A stretch of DNA of 43,069 bases from an uncultured Eubacteriales bacterium (GCA_900314565.1 OMVU01000062.1:1-43069), one strand, 5' to 3'. Counted from the first letter of the stretch, positions 1 to 8,645 are shown. Notes: a model not told the origin generated them from the sequence alone. Program-made: numbers and translations.

Positions 1-1
1 G

Positions 2-94
2 AAGGGATCTGCTGTAACAGCTTTTTTATGTAGAGACTGTAAGAAAGTAATTATAGATTATTTGGACGAGAAGGCTGATTTCAATCAGCGGTAA
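2..94 (+). CDS. 3' end of a small zinc-ribbon-like protein (partial)
   Basis: The frame starting at base 2 is open from the window edge to TAA at 92-94 and gives about 30 residues with CRDC, then KKVIIDY, near the end. This resembles the last part of short DUF6487-type zinc-ribbon proteins, in which a second Cys-x-x-Cys pair is followed by a K-hydrophobic-DY tail. The start and the first Cys pair lie outside the window, so the family call is tentative and the function is unknown. Confidence 0.4.
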   Translation, partial: KGSAVTAFLCRDCKKVIIDYLDEKADFNQR

Positions 95-159
95 ATTCCT
101 GTTTGTCGAACTAAAAACTTCATAGCTGATGATACATATCAGTCTTTCACATCCAGTGG

Positions 160-1073
160 GAGGCTGATTTTTATGCTCAAGAACAGGAGGTAAACGTATA
201 TGAGCAATGCATTAAGAATGACTACATGGTCCATGAAGGAAGGCATGAGGCCATCATCACAGAGGAAGTATGGGAATCTGCACAGGCGAAGAAGAAAGCG
301 AACGGCGGGCGGAAGGAACCAATCGACAAGGATCATCAGTATAGCGGCAGGCTTTGGGCCTTCAGAGAAAGCTGGAGAGCGAACTAGATAAGCTTGATGT
401 CATGGATAAGCACTATGACCGCAAGTATGAGAGTCTGAGTCGGAGGCTGGATGACGCCTTTGATGCACTTGAAGCAGCCGAGAAGAAGATCGCGGATTGC
501 GAGGCAAGGCTAGAGTCCGTCAGGCAGCAGGGGCTTACAAAGAAGAGTGTTTATGAATCGCTGAAGCTGTTCGATGAGTGTTACGATGAGATGAACGACT
601 TTGAGAAGAAAAGCTTCGTGAACACGTTTATCGACAGCATAGAACTGTACCCGGATAAGAAGGCAAGGGAAGGCAGTTATATCAAAACGGTACATTTTAA
701 ATTCCCGGTCGCTTATAATGGTGAACCAGTCTATGATATTTCCTCACGTAAAGCGACAACCGATGAGACGGTATGTCTTTTGTCCAAACTTTCTGAGGCA
801 AAGCATCATATCAGCGTTCAAGTTGATATGGATGAGTTGGATCTGACCTCCGCCGAGAGTAAGGCTACATATGAAGAGATCCAGGAGTGGGTGCAGGAGA
901 AATACGGATTTCATGTGACGCACCTGAATATCGCGAAGACGAAGCGGAAATGCGGGATTATTGAGCGGCAGAACTATAATCTGCCGAAGAGTGAGGGCAG
1001 TAGGTCTCCGGAGACACCGAGGGAGAAGGAAGAGGCGATCATTGAAGCCTTCAAGCATTTTCAGATGATTTGA
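160..1073 (+). pseudogene. Large serine recombinase remnant
   Basis: Two frames carry pieces of one large serine recombinase. From about 160 to 350, frame 1 encodes VHEGRHEAIITEEVWESAQ, typical of the end of the recombinase domain (PF07508). From 354 to 1073, another frame encodes the coiled coil (KLESELDKLD onward), the FVNTFIDSIELYPD segment and a C-terminal tail ending in KHFQMI seen in Clostridial recombinases. The catalytic serine domain is absent upstream, and the zinc-ribbon part expected between the two pieces has been deleted with a frame change. The protein would have integrated or excised a mobile element. It cannot be active, and it marks an old element end. Confidence 0.8.
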
Positions 1074-1094
1074 ATATGCTGAGATATTGAAAAG

Positions 1095-1137
1095 GAGAAG
1101 AAGTCGGAGTTTATATCCGTACTCTTCTCTTTTTTTT
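1095..1137 (+). terminator. Rho-independent terminator after the recombinase remnant
   Basis: GAGAAGA at 1095-1101 pairs with TCTTCTC at 1123-1129, with an extra TCGGA/TCCG pairing inside, followed by a run of eight T. It lies just after the recombinase stop and before the convergent LysR gene. Confidence 0.7.
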
Positions 1138-1157
1138 AATATCTGTTGTATAGATTA

Positions 1158-2039
1158 TTAGCGACTATTCCTTGTTTTATGTCTCAGCGTATAGCTGCGA
1201 ACTGCGTTAAAGATCGCCCTATACTTGTTCTGGTCGGAGGTCCGGCAGGCCGCCCAATAGGTGGCGTGAGCGTCTTCGTCACCGATCGGGACAGACACCC
1301 TTCCAGGTGTCTGATAGCCCATCTCAATCATGCGGTCAGAGTTGAAAAACGGGAGGGTCGATGCTTCTATCAGTTCCCCCAGCGCCTCCGAACTGGTCTG
1401 AATAAGCAGGTCGGACTCGGAAAGATGCTTTTTGCAGATGTCCATCCAGAAACCGATCCTTCCGGAAACCAGAATTCGCATTCCGCGCATCTCCGCAAAG
1501 GAGATGCTTTTCTTTTTGGCAAAGGAGTGGTTCTCGTCCACGGTAAGACAGATCTGCTCATCCATGTAGCGCTGGCAGTAAAGCGCTTTGTCTTCCGGAA
1601 GGGAATGCAGGATGATAATGTCATACCTTCGGTTCTTCAGTCCCGTAAGCAGATGCTCGTCCGTATCGACCAGCTCCGTCAGGATCGTTTTCTCGGTAAG
1701 ATATTCCTGCAGCGTCGGCATCAGCTCGTTGATCGGGAATGGAGAGCTCGACCCGATACTGACGGTCCTGAGGCTCCGGTCGTGTGCCAGTACATGGTCG
1801 ATCAGATCCTGATTGGCCTGAAGGGCTTTCTTCGCATATTCGGCAGCCACCTTGCCGGTCTCATTCAGGGAGAGCTTGCTGTTTTCACGGTGAAAGATCG
1901 ATACGCCCAGTTCTTCCTCCAGCTTTTTCATGGAACGGGATAGTGTGGGCTGCGTAATGTGCAGCTCCTCCGATGCTTTCAGCAGGGTCCCGAACCTTGC
2001 AAACGCCGCGAACTGTTCCAGAAGATAGGTCTCGATCAT
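1158..2039 (-). CDS. LysR-family transcriptional regulator
   Basis: This 293-residue protein has an N-terminal winged helix-turn-helix at about residues 10-60 (FAAFARFGTLLKASEEL, then ITQPTLSRSMKKLEEELG), a linker helix, and a LysR substrate-binding domain beginning near residue 90. The start is the ATG at 2039-2037, preceded by GGAGGG; an in-frame upstream ATG at 2117 has no ribosome-binding site. The gene faces the aldo/keto reductase across a 140-bp gap, the usual arrangement in which a LysR protein controls its neighbour in response to a small effector. The likely targets are the aldo/keto reductase, flavodoxin and DUF4405 genes. The effector is unknown. Confidence 0.93.
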   Translation of the reverse strand: MIETYLLEQFAAFARFGTLLKASEELHITQPTLSRSMKKLEEELGVSIFHRENSKLSLNETGKVAAEYAKKALQANQDLIDHVLAHDRSLRTVSIGSSSPFPINELMPTLQEYLTEKTILTELVDTDEHLLTGLKNRRYDIIILHSLPEDKALYCQRYMDEQICLTVDENHSFAKKKSISFAEMRGMRILVSGRIGFWMDICKKHLSESDLLIQTSSEALGELIEASTLPFFNSDRMIEMGYQTPGRVSVPIGDEDAHATYWAACRTSDQNKYRAIFNAVRSYTLRHKTRNSR

Positions 2040-2093
2040 GTTTTGCCCTCCTTGTGTATTCGTATCACGTATACCATTATATACAAGAAGCAG

Positions 2094-2122
2094 TAGACTT
2101 GCAATAGGTTTCTGCATATAAT
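2094..2122 (+). promoter_or_regulatory. Promoter of the aldo/keto reductase-flavodoxin genes
   Basis: TAGACT (2094-2099) and a perfect TATAAT (2117-2122) are separated by 17 bp. The site lies 58 bp before the reductase ATG, inside the divergent LysR intergenic region, where a LysR activator would bind near the weak -35 box. Confidence 0.6.
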
Positions 2123-2179
2123 TGGCACAGAAAGAAGGAACAACCTATAAATGACGCGAAAGCGAAAGGAGATCAAATC

Positions 2180-3020
2180 ATGGAATACTTCACTCTCAGC
2201 AACGGAAACAAAATGCCTATGGCAGGAATCGGCGTATTTATGATGTCCCCGGCAGAGGCGGAAGCAGCAGTGGAGAGCGCTATAAAGAGCGGTGTGCGGC
2301 TCATTGATACCGCAAACAGGTATATGAACGAATCGGGCACCGGCCGCGGGATCAAAAAGAGCGGCGTTGCCAGAGAAGAGATCTTCCTCGTTACCAAACT
2401 CTGGCCTACGGTCTATGAAAAAGAAACGGCGATCGACGAGACCCTGGCACGCCTCGGTACCGACTATATCGATCTCCTCTTCCTCCATCAGCCCACCGCC
2501 AACTGGCGCGAGGGCTACAGGAAAATCGAGAAGGCCTATAAAGAAGGCAAGGTCAAGGCCATCGGCCTGTCCAACTTCCCGGAAGACCTTCTGAAAGAAG
2601 CGATCGAGACCATGGATATCAAACCCCATGTGGTGCAGGTGGAAGCCCATCCCTACTTCCCGCAGACAGAGCTGAAGGCATTTCTTGCCGAGACCGGCAT
2701 GGGGCTCATTGGCTTGGTATCCGCTGGGACACGGCGACAAGAACCTGATCAACGAGCCTGTGTTTGCCAAACTGGCGGGAAGGTACGGGAAAACCAATGC
2801 GCAAATCATCCTGCGCTGGCACGTGCAGAGCGGTAACGTCGTCTTCCCCGGCTCCCGGAATCCGGAGCACATCCGCGACAACTTCGACATTTTCGACTTT
2901 GCCCTGACCGGTGAAGAGATGGCTGAGATCGCAAAGGTGGACAAGGGTGTACGCTACTACAACGGAACTCCGGAAATGCTCGCGCAGTATGCGAAGATGG
3001 AACTTGGCCCGGACCTTTAA
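2180..3020 (+). pseudogene. Aldo/keto reductase with a one-base frameshift
   Basis: This is an NAD(P)H-dependent aldo/keto reductase of about 280 residues. The tetrad is visible in the first frame as D43 and Y48 (DTANRY), K73 (VTKLW) and H103 (LFLHQP). The first frame holds to about 2708, where it loses homology. The family sequence resumes in another frame with AWYPLGHGDKNLINEP and runs to the stop at 3018-3020. The family normally reads GLMAWYPLGHG here, so a single extra T near 2709 explains the break. Either the gene is recently inactivated or this is a sequencing error. The start ATG has AAAGGAG upstream. It precedes a flavodoxin gene, a common pairing in Clostridial redox loci. Confidence 0.85.
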
Positions 3021-3039
3021 TGAGCAGGAGGCAAAAGAG

Positions 3040-3522
3040 ATGGCAAAAGAACTGGTAGTTTATTTCAGTGTCTACGGTACTGCAAAGATCGTAGCCGAGG
3101 AGATCGCAAAGCAGACCGGCGCGGTTATTGAGGAGATCGAGGCGGCCGTCCCTTACGACAGCAACCGGGATCATTACAACGCTCTGGCCCGCCTGGCAAA
3201 GAAGGAGCACGACGAGGATCAGCGCCCGGCGATCAAAAATGAGATCAATGTCGATTCCTACGACACGATCTACATCGGGTATCCCATGTGGTGGTACACC
3301 TTCCCGATGATCGTTTACACCTTCTTTGACAAGTATGATTTCTCCGGAAAGACGATCATCCCCTTCAACACCCACATGGGCTCCGGAAACGGCGGCACGT
3401 ACGATACGATCCGTAAGTTGGAGCCGAAGGCAAAGGTCCTTACCGGCCTGCCGGTGGAGATGCGGGACGCGGAAAACGGTCCGGCAAAGGCCGTGGAAAA
3501 GTGGCTGAAGAGCCTCAGATAA
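3040..3522 (+). CDS. Flavodoxin (flavodoxin_4 type)
   Basis: This 160-residue cytosolic FMN protein opens with ELVVYFSVYGTAK, the beta1/P-loop that binds FMN phosphate. It then has DTIYIGYPMWW and FPMIVYTFF (the FMN-stacking aromatic loop) and a GKTIIPFNTHMGSG block typical of flavodoxin_4 proteins. The ATG at 3040 has AGGAGG 10 bp upstream and lies 20 bp after the aldo/keto reductase, so the two are one transcript. It is probably a low-potential electron carrier or a small NAD(P)H:flavin/quinone reductase. It was followed originally by the DUF4405 membrane gene now truncated at 3660. Confidence 0.9.
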   Translation: MAKELVVYFSVYGTAKIVAEEIAKQTGAVIEEIEAAVPYDSNRDHYNALARLAKKEHDEDQRPAIKNEINVDSYDTIYIGYPMWWYTFPMIVYTFFDKYDFSGKTIIPFNTHMGSGNGGTYDTIRKLEPKAKVLTGLPVEMRDAENGPAKAVEKWLKSLR

Positions 3523-3545
3523 CGATCCCCCAATGTCCGCCATGG

Positions 3546-3647
3546 TTTATTCTTCATCGCGCAATACTCGTGTCTTCAGACATGAGATACGCGCGCAAAG
3601 TGATGCTCGCCTTCATCGTGAGTACAATCTCGCAATGATCATTGTTG
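3546..3647. repeat. Repeat family A, copy 1 (decayed right end)
   Basis: This segment matches 10803-10906 almost along its length, including the left end TTTATTCTTCATCGCG and the internal blocks TCTTCAGACATGAGATACGC and TTCATCGTG. The right inverted repeat has decayed to CGCAATGATCATTGTTG. It abuts the surviving 3' part of a DUF4405 gene, whose 5' part is gone. Confidence 0.85.
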
Positions 3648-3659
3648 CACCGCAGCTAA

Positions 3660-3923
3660 ACGACTGGAAAGAGACCTCGGCCAGACAGATGGATCCCGAA
3701 ACTTCTGGCGGCAGGCATTGCGGGCTATGGCATCTATGCCTTTTTCAGACGTCAGATTGGAGAATATCTTTTCCTGCGGACTCATTTTGTGTTCCTTGAT
3801 GACAGCGAACCGTTGATCTTCTTCTTTATCGACTATCTGGCGATCATGGGGCTGTTCGTCTTCATCGGTCACTATCTGGCCGGGTGGCTGAAAAGACTGG
3901 ACAAGAAAGGAAGCAGTAAATGA
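3660..3923 (+). pseudogene. C-terminal remnant of a DUF4405 membrane protein
   Basis: An open frame of 87 residues runs from a stop just before 3660 to TGA at 3921-3923. It contains LLAAGIAGYGIYAFF, then LFLRTHFVFLD, then IDYLAIMGLFVFIGHYLAGW: the last two membrane helices and connecting loop of DUF4405 (cytochrome b561-like) membrane proteins. Roughly the first half of the protein, including the helices expected to carry haem ligands, is missing; repeat copy A1 occupies the junction. The frame overlaps the next gene start (ATGA), which suggests that they were once co-translated in the same redox operon. Confidence 0.75.
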
Positions 3924-5872
3924 AAAGAATAATTTTGCTGCTATGCGTGCTGACGCTTGTCGGCATACTGGCGTCCTGTGCAAGAGCTTCAGACAAGACG
4001 CAGGAGCAAACAAAACAAAATGAAATAGAGGTATCATTCGAGGACACGAAAGAGTCTTCAGATGCCATCTCCTTGGACAAAAAGGAAACTATGGAACAAA
4101 CAGGATATACAATCGCTGTTCCGTCTTCATATAAGACTGCATCCGGTCATCCCGGCACTGTGACCCGGCTGGATTATGATTCAAAGGATTATGTCGGAGA
4201 CGAGTCGGCGATCACAAAAACGGCCTACGTTTATACGCCTTACGGCTATGACGAAAACGATGAAGAAACCCGATACAACATCGTTTATCTGATGCACGGC
4301 TGGGGCGGACACGCAGGCGAATACTTTGAATATTCCTCCACAAAAAACATGTTTGATCATCTGATCGAAAACGGAGAGATCCCGCCGGTCATCATCGTTT
4401 CTGCCACGTTCTACAACAAGAACAGCAATACAGATTTCAGCAGCTCCATCGCCGAGTTCCGCCAGTTCCACCGGGATTTTGAGGAGAACCTGATGCCGGC
4501 GGTGGAAGGGAGATTTCACACCTACGCGAAGTCTGTGTCAGATGAGGATCTGAAAGCTTCCCGGGATCACAGGGCCTTCGGCGGTTTCTCGCTGGGCTCT
4601 GTTACGACCTGGCTGCAGTTCTGTTATGACACGGATTATATCCGTTACTATCTGCCCATGAGCGGCTCCTGCTGGTACTACGGCACCTATGGAGATTTCC
4701 AGATCGAAAGGAACGTGGACTTCATCGAGCAGCTGGTGAAGGATAACGGCCTCGACGAGCGCGGCTATTTCATCTATCACGCCGTCGGCACCAACGACGC
4801 GGTCAAGAGCCAGTCTATCGACATGGCGGAGGAAATGCTGGAAAGGTCTGACGTATTCACACCGGAGCATTATGTGTTCTACCAGAAGGACGGCGGCTAT
4901 CATGACTTTGACGCCGTACAGGAATATCTGTACAACGCATTGCCGCTGTTTTTTCATGATTCGGAAGAACCTCTTGTGATTTCCGATGCGGAGCAGGCTG
5001 CAGCCTATACAAAGGACACCAGGATCAGCGATGTACAAAGTGATCCTGCTTTCGGCGATTACGGCAGGCTGATCTTTCCGGTAAACAGCGGATATCTGAG
5101 CGGCGATACACTGGGGAGTCTTCGCCTGACCTGGTACAACTACATTGATCCGGATAAGACGGTGGAGATCTGTAATTATCTGAAAAGCCATGCTGAAGCC
5201 GGGGAGACAGTATTTTACAACATCTACTCTGACGAAGAAAAGGCGGCAGATCCTGCCAAAGAGGACACCGGGCTGTTCTTCTTCCGCGGTGATCCCGGTG
5301 CAAAGTTCGCTACCGCAACCGCGGGAGGCGGCTTCGCTTACGTTGGCGCGATGCACGACAGCTTCCCCCACGCTCTGGAACTCTCAAAGATGGGCTACAA
5401 CGCATTCGCTCTGATCTACCGTCCGGGTGCACAGACAGCCTGTGAAGATCTGGCAAGCGCGATCGCGTTTATCTTTGAACATGCGGAAGAACTGGAAGTC
5501 GACACCTCTGACTATTCCCTTTGGGGAGGTTCGGCAGGAGCGCGGATGGCGGCGTGGCTGGGCACTTACGGGACGGAAAACTTTGGCGAGGACGCTTATC
5601 CCCGCCCCGCCGCCGTGATCGTGAATTATACCGGTCTTTCCGAGGTGACAGGCTATGAGCCGCCTACCTACAGCGCGGTCGGAACAAGCGACGGCATTGC
5701 TTCCTACAGGACGATGGAACGGCGTATCCAGGCAATTCAGGCAAACGGCACCGACGCCATGATCGAGGTGTTTCAAGGGCTTCCCCATGGCTTCGGACTT
5801 GGGACAGGAACAGCGGCGGAAGGCTGGATCGAAAACGCCGTGACATTTTGGGAAAGGAATATGGAGCAATGA
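3920..5872 (+). CDS. Lipoprotein with two tandem alpha/beta-hydrolase domains
   Basis: This 650-residue exported lipoprotein has a signal peptide with lipobox L17-A-S-C20, which would anchor it outside the membrane. Residues about 60-340 form an esterase-D/feruloyl-esterase-like domain (PF00756 type): HGWGG near 126, nucleophile S224 in GFSLGS, and H328 in GYHDF. Residues about 390-650 form a second alpha/beta hydrolase with nucleophile S538 in GGSAGA and likely catalytic H623 in LPHGFG, resembling acyl-hydrolases of the BD-FAE/lipase type. Both triads look complete. A role in removing acyl groups from plant polysaccharide is plausible but inferred. The start overlaps the DUF4405 stop. Confidence 0.9.
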   Translation: MKRIILLLCVLTLVGILASCARASDKTQEQTKQNEIEVSFEDTKESSDAISLDKKETMEQTGYTIAVPSSYKTASGHPGTVTRLDYDSKDYVGDESAITKTAYVYTPYGYDENDEETRYNIVYLMHGWGGHAGEYFEYSSTKNMFDHLIENGEIPPVIIVSATFYNKNSNTDFSSSIAEFRQFHRDFEENLMPAVEGRFHTYAKSVSDEDLKASRDHRAFGGFSLGSVTTWLQFCYDTDYIRYYLPMSGSCWYYGTYGDFQIERNVDFIEQLVKDNGLDERGYFIYHAVGTNDAVKSQSIDMAEEMLERSDVFTPEHYVFYQKDGGYHDFDAVQEYLYNALPLFFHDSEEPLVISDAEQAAAYTKDTRISDVQSDPAFGDYGRLIFPVNSGYLSGDTLGSLRLTWYNYIDPDKTVEICNYLKSHAEAGETVFYNIYSDEEKAADPAKEDTGLFFFRGDPGAKFATATAGGGFAYVGAMHDSFPHALELSKMGYNAFALIYRPGAQTACEDLASAIAFIFEHAEELEVDTSDYSLWGGSAGARMAAWLGTYGTENFGEDAYPRPAAVIVNYTGLSEVTGYEPPTYSAVGTSDGIASYRTMERRIQAIQANGTDAMIEVFQGLPHGFGLGTGTAAEGWIENAVTFWERNMEQ

Positions 5873-5970
5873 GCAAAAAGGTTTTAATTCTGTCCGGAAG
5901 TCCTCGAAAGGGCGGCAAAGGACAGCTGGTTCCAGCATATCGCTCAGGAGATTCCTGGAGAGGGTGCTAA
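5869..5970 (+). pseudogene. N-terminal remnant of an NADPH-dependent FMN reductase
   Basis: The ATG overlaps the lipoprotein stop (ATGA) and encodes MSKKVLILSGSPRKGGK, the first strand and FMN-phosphate loop of flavodoxin-fold NADPH-dependent FMN reductases. After GGK the homology stops and the frame closes at 5968-5970, giving only 33 residues of an expected 180 or so. The following 130 bases contain no recognisable continuation. It was probably the last gene of the redox and hydrolase operon before a deletion. Confidence 0.7.
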
Positions 5971-6022
5971 AACAGAATGGTGCGAGCCGATCGATGATGA
6001 GCAGTATGGGGATCTCGAATAA

Positions 6023-6425
6023 CAGAATCACTGCAAAAGTCAGGATTTGAACAGGCACATCGGCAGAAAAAATGAGTTAACCGTATCAATAGAGGCAACA
6101 ATAAAGCGAAATAATATCCGATGACCCAAAAGCAAACACTCTGGCGCATCTGCGGGAGCCCCTTTCCATCAGGATCATCGCAGCCCGGATCGGGAGGAGT
6201 CCATCCCATCTATCGCACCTTTTCAAGGCGGACACCGGAATGACGATTGCCGCTTACATCCGGCAGGAGCGGGTGCGTACAGCCATGTCGATGCTCTCCG
6301 AAAACCGGCTGAGCCTTGTGGAAATCGCTGATACTCTGTGCTTCTCCTCACTTCCGCACTTTGAGAAGATCTTTAAAGAAGTAACCGGTGTGACACCAGG
6401 AGTGTATCGGCGGAACTTGCTGTGA
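6023..6425 (+). pseudogene. AraC-family regulator remnant (DNA-binding domain only)
   Basis: From about 6105 to the stop at 6423-6425, one frame encodes a full AraC C-terminal domain with both helix-turn-helices: SIRIIAARIGRSPSHLSHLF, then YIRQERVRTAMSML, then IADTLCF and FKEVTGVTPGVYRRN. Before 6120 the homologous reading switches frame (RKNELTVSIEATIKR) and is closed by TGA at 6121-6123. No N-terminal sensing domain is found. The gene is truncated and frameshifted. The last ATG-initiated part (6240 onward) would hold only the second half of the domain. Confidence 0.7.
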
Positions 6426-6451
6426 GGGATCAGGCACCGTAAAATACAAAT

Positions 6452-6511
6452 TTTGGGTGACAAACCCGCTCCTAAGCGTTAGGTCGGGTGTTCGAGTCAC
6501 CTCGCGGACGC
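6452..6511 (+). repeat. tRNA-Arg(CCU) 3'-half direct repeat, left copy (putative att site)
   Basis: The 60-bp segment reads GGGTGACAAA, then the 3' half of a tRNA: anticodon loop CTCCTAA at about 6469-6475, variable region, T arm GGTCGGGTGTTCGAGTCACC and an acceptor-strand-like CGCGGACG. It matches 8646-8705 at 56 of 60 positions. No matching 5' tRNA half precedes it, so it is not a functional tRNA. This is the classic shape of an att site left by a tyrosine integrase that uses a tRNA 3' end. Confidence 0.8.
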
Positions 6512-6516
6512 TTGAG

Positions 6517-6545
6517 AACCGAGACTGGGAAGTCCCGGTTTTTTT
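6517..6545 (+). terminator. Terminator after the left tRNA-like repeat
   Basis: AACCGAGACT pairs with AGTCCCGGTT around a GGGA loop, followed by seven T. It resembles a tRNA-gene terminator carried along with the repeat. Confidence 0.75.
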
Positions 6546-6552
6546 CATTGAA

Positions 6553-6590
6553 ACACTTAAAATTCTAAAATACACTTAAAACTCTAAAAC
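6553..6590. repeat. Two 19-bp tandem direct repeats upstream of the ATPase promoter
   Basis: ACACTTAAAATTCTAAAAT (6553-6571) and ACACTTAAAACTCTAAAAC (6572-6590) are adjacent and identical at 17 of 19 bases. They end 22 bp before the -35 box of the ATPase promoter, a spacing that suits an operator or an activator site. Confidence 0.6.
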
Positions 6591-6612
6591 ATATATAAAT
6601 TCATCTAATATA

Positions 6613-6640
6613 TTGATATTACACTAAATGCTGCTATAAT
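6613..6640 (+). promoter_or_regulatory. Promoter of the ATPase-nuclease pair
   Basis: TTGATA (6613-6618) and TATAAT (6635-6640) are spaced by 16 bp and lie 31 bp before the chosen ATPase start, in very AT-rich DNA. Confidence 0.65.
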
Positions 6641-6670
6641 ATTCTTATCTAAATGATAGGAGATGATCAC

Positions 6671-7834
6671 ATGAAGAAACCAAATGAGGTATTCATTCCG
6701 GGGGCTTTGCCGGATAGTACTTATATTACACGGATGATGGAGTCTGGATTTACATACGAAGAGCGATTAAAACAGGCATTAAATGTCAGCGGATATCTGA
6801 CGCTCATTTCCGGACCTTCAAAAATAGGTAAAACCGTGCTTTGCGAAAAAGTAATAGGTCTGGACCACCTGGTTGAAATATCAGGCTCAGATATGTTGGG
6901 TCCATCCGAAGTGTGGACACAAATCGGAATGAAGGCAGGGATGCCGCGGGAAGGAACTACCAAGTCTGGCAACCAAAGGCGCGACTATATGGAGGAAACC
7001 TATTATCTGACGAAAGAAAGCGTCCTAAACTATTTTAAAGATCATGACCTGGTTCTTTTAATGGATGATTTTCATTATGCTTCTGAAGAGATGCAGATTT
7101 TCATGGCACAACAGTTTAAAGATGCCATCAGAAAAGGATTGCGAATTATCATTGCATCATTACCTCATCGGGTTGATGATACTATCCGCACAAACCCGGA
7201 TCTGCAGGGGCGGATCAGTATCATAGATATGCCGGCATGGAACAAAACGGATTTGGAAAGAATACCCCAAAAAGGTTTTGAGGAGCTGGAGATGGCAGTG
7301 CCGGAAGATATCATAGATATGCTTGCAAAAGAAAGCATATCTTCACCTCAGCTGATGCAGTTAATCTGTTTGAACATCTGCATCCTTGCAGAAAGCAGGA
7401 GTCTGAAAGAGATCAACCATTCATTGCTGAAGGATGCCTTTCGCTTTTCCACTCTGAACCTTGACTACGACAAGGTGGTAAGTGTAATTCAAAAAGGAAA
7501 GAGTTCAAGGGGACAGAAGCGTTCTGTTTATCATACAGAGCATCTTGGAAATCTTGATATGTACGGTCTTATACTGGAAGCTCTTGCACTGGACCCGCCG
7601 TTTGCCAGTATCACTTTTGAAGATTTATACGGAAGGATCATCAAATTGATTCAGGATGACAATAATCCGACTGTGAATTCAATAAAGAACTATTTGAAGA
7701 ATCTTCAGGAAGTTCTGAATTCCTGTGATCGCTCCTATGAGGTACTTGAATGGAGAGATAATACACTGTACATTTTGGAATCACTGTTCCTGTTTTATCT
7801 CCGTTGGGGAAGAGGTGAAAAACATGCTGCGTGA
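6671..7834 (+). CDS. AAA/STAND-like P-loop ATPase of a two-gene cassette
   Basis: This 387-residue cytosolic protein has Walker A G48-PSKIGK-T55, Walker B LVLLMDDFHYA (D132, D133), a likely sensor-1 stretch IIIASLP, and a later GR that could serve as an arginine finger. The last 90 residues look like a winged helix, giving an ORC/Cdc6- or STAND-like layout. The ATG at 6671 is chosen because AGGAG lies 8 bp upstream; an ATG at 6653 has no such site. The 3' end overlaps the nuclease-like gene by 11 bp, so the two are translationally coupled. The protein probably senses or loads onto a target and controls the partner. I do not recognise it as a named defence ATPase. Confidence 0.85.
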   Translation: MKKPNEVFIPGALPDSTYITRMMESGFTYEERLKQALNVSGYLTLISGPSKIGKTVLCEKVIGLDHLVEISGSDMLGPSEVWTQIGMKAGMPREGTTKSGNQRRDYMEETYYLTKESVLNYFKDHDLVLLMDDFHYASEEMQIFMAQQFKDAIRKGLRIIIASLPHRVDDTIRTNPDLQGRISIIDMPAWNKTDLERIPQKGFEELEMAVPEDIIDMLAKESISSPQLMQLICLNICILAESRSLKEINHSLLKDAFRFSTLNLDYDKVVSVIQKGKSSRGQKRSVYHTEHLGNLDMYGLILEALALDPPFASITFEDLYGRIIKLIQDDNNPTVNSIKNYLKNLQEVLNSCDRSYEVLEWRDNTLYILESLFLFYLRWGRGEKHAA

Positions 7835-8546
7835 TCTGACTGAGAAGATAATAAATGCGGAGACAGTGCAGATATACGAACAGGCTGAGAAGGAGTTGAC
7901 TGACTTTCTTTATGACGCCGGCAAACCGAGTGAAGCCCGGAAACTTACGGAGATCGCAGCAGTTCGCAATAACAGATTTTCCAGACGAGGGGCAGAAGAA
8001 GATCTTGCTGCCGCGAAAGAGGCCGTTGCGGAATATTGCAGACTACTGCCGGATCCTGAAAATACGGCTACAGAATTAATTGCGGCAATGCTGGAAAACT
8101 TCCATCTGTTTTGCAAAAATCTGTATAAGACAGGAATGCACGCAAGATGTAGTGACGGAATTAAAGAGCATTTGACAGGATTCGTCATAGAAAATGAATA
8201 TGACTTGCAGAAGCTTATGATTGCTATGTTATCACCGGTATTCCCGGATGTCAGGGCAGAAAGCGTTCAGGATTCCGGACATCATGCTGTTCGCAAGGAT
8301 ATTATTATTGACTCAGATTCTGCAGTTATTGAGCTCAAGTGCACTCGCGAAAATATGACAGAACGGCAACTTAGTGAGGAAATTGCTGCAGATATGATTC
8401 ATTACGAATGCAGACGGCTATTCTTTTATATTTACGATAAAGCGGACATTATTCATAATATGGTAAGCTTTAAGGAAACATATGAAAGCAAGTCCATTGA
8501 TGGCAAATCTGTGATGATATTCATTTATTGTCATTCGGATATTTAA
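7824..8546 (+). CDS. PD-(D/E)XK nuclease-like partner protein
   Basis: This 240-residue protein has a helical N-terminal region (about 1-140) and a C-terminal restriction-endonuclease fold. The core motif is D159 (KDIIIDSDSAVIELKC) followed by E170-L-K172, then TERQLSEEIAADMIHYE and a hydrophobic strand RRLFFYIYD. This resembles the DpnII/MboI-like REase domains (PF18742 type) found in many defence genes. The ATG at 7824 follows GAAGAGG inside the end of the ATPase gene. With its ATPase partner it would make a regulated nuclease effector. Catalytic residues appear intact. Target and trigger are unknown. Confidence 0.8.
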   Translation: MLRDLTEKIINAETVQIYEQAEKELTDFLYDAGKPSEARKLTEIAAVRNNRFSRRGAEEDLAAAKEAVAEYCRLLPDPENTATELIAAMLENFHLFCKNLYKTGMHARCSDGIKEHLTGFVIENEYDLQKLMIAMLSPVFPDVRAESVQDSGHHAVRKDIIIDSDSAVIELKCTRENMTERQLSEEIAADMIHYECRRLFFYIYDKADIIHNMVSFKETYESKSIDGKSVMIFIYCHSDI

Positions 8547-8645
8547 GAGCTGAGCTTGTGAGTTGCTATTATATAGCCATATTTGGGTGACAAAGTGGGT
8601 GACAACAAAAATCGGGGCACGGAAACGCCCTCCTTTCCTTGCTTT

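Noticed and set aside
1146-1943. Long plus-strand frame opposite the LysR gene
   Set aside because: The LysR reading has clear domains and a ribosome-binding site; the opposite frame has no recognisable protein features.
6452-6511. Functional tRNA-Arg gene
   Set aside because: Only the anticodon-to-acceptor half is present; no D arm or 5' acceptor strand lies upstream, and the anticodon loop side is altered.
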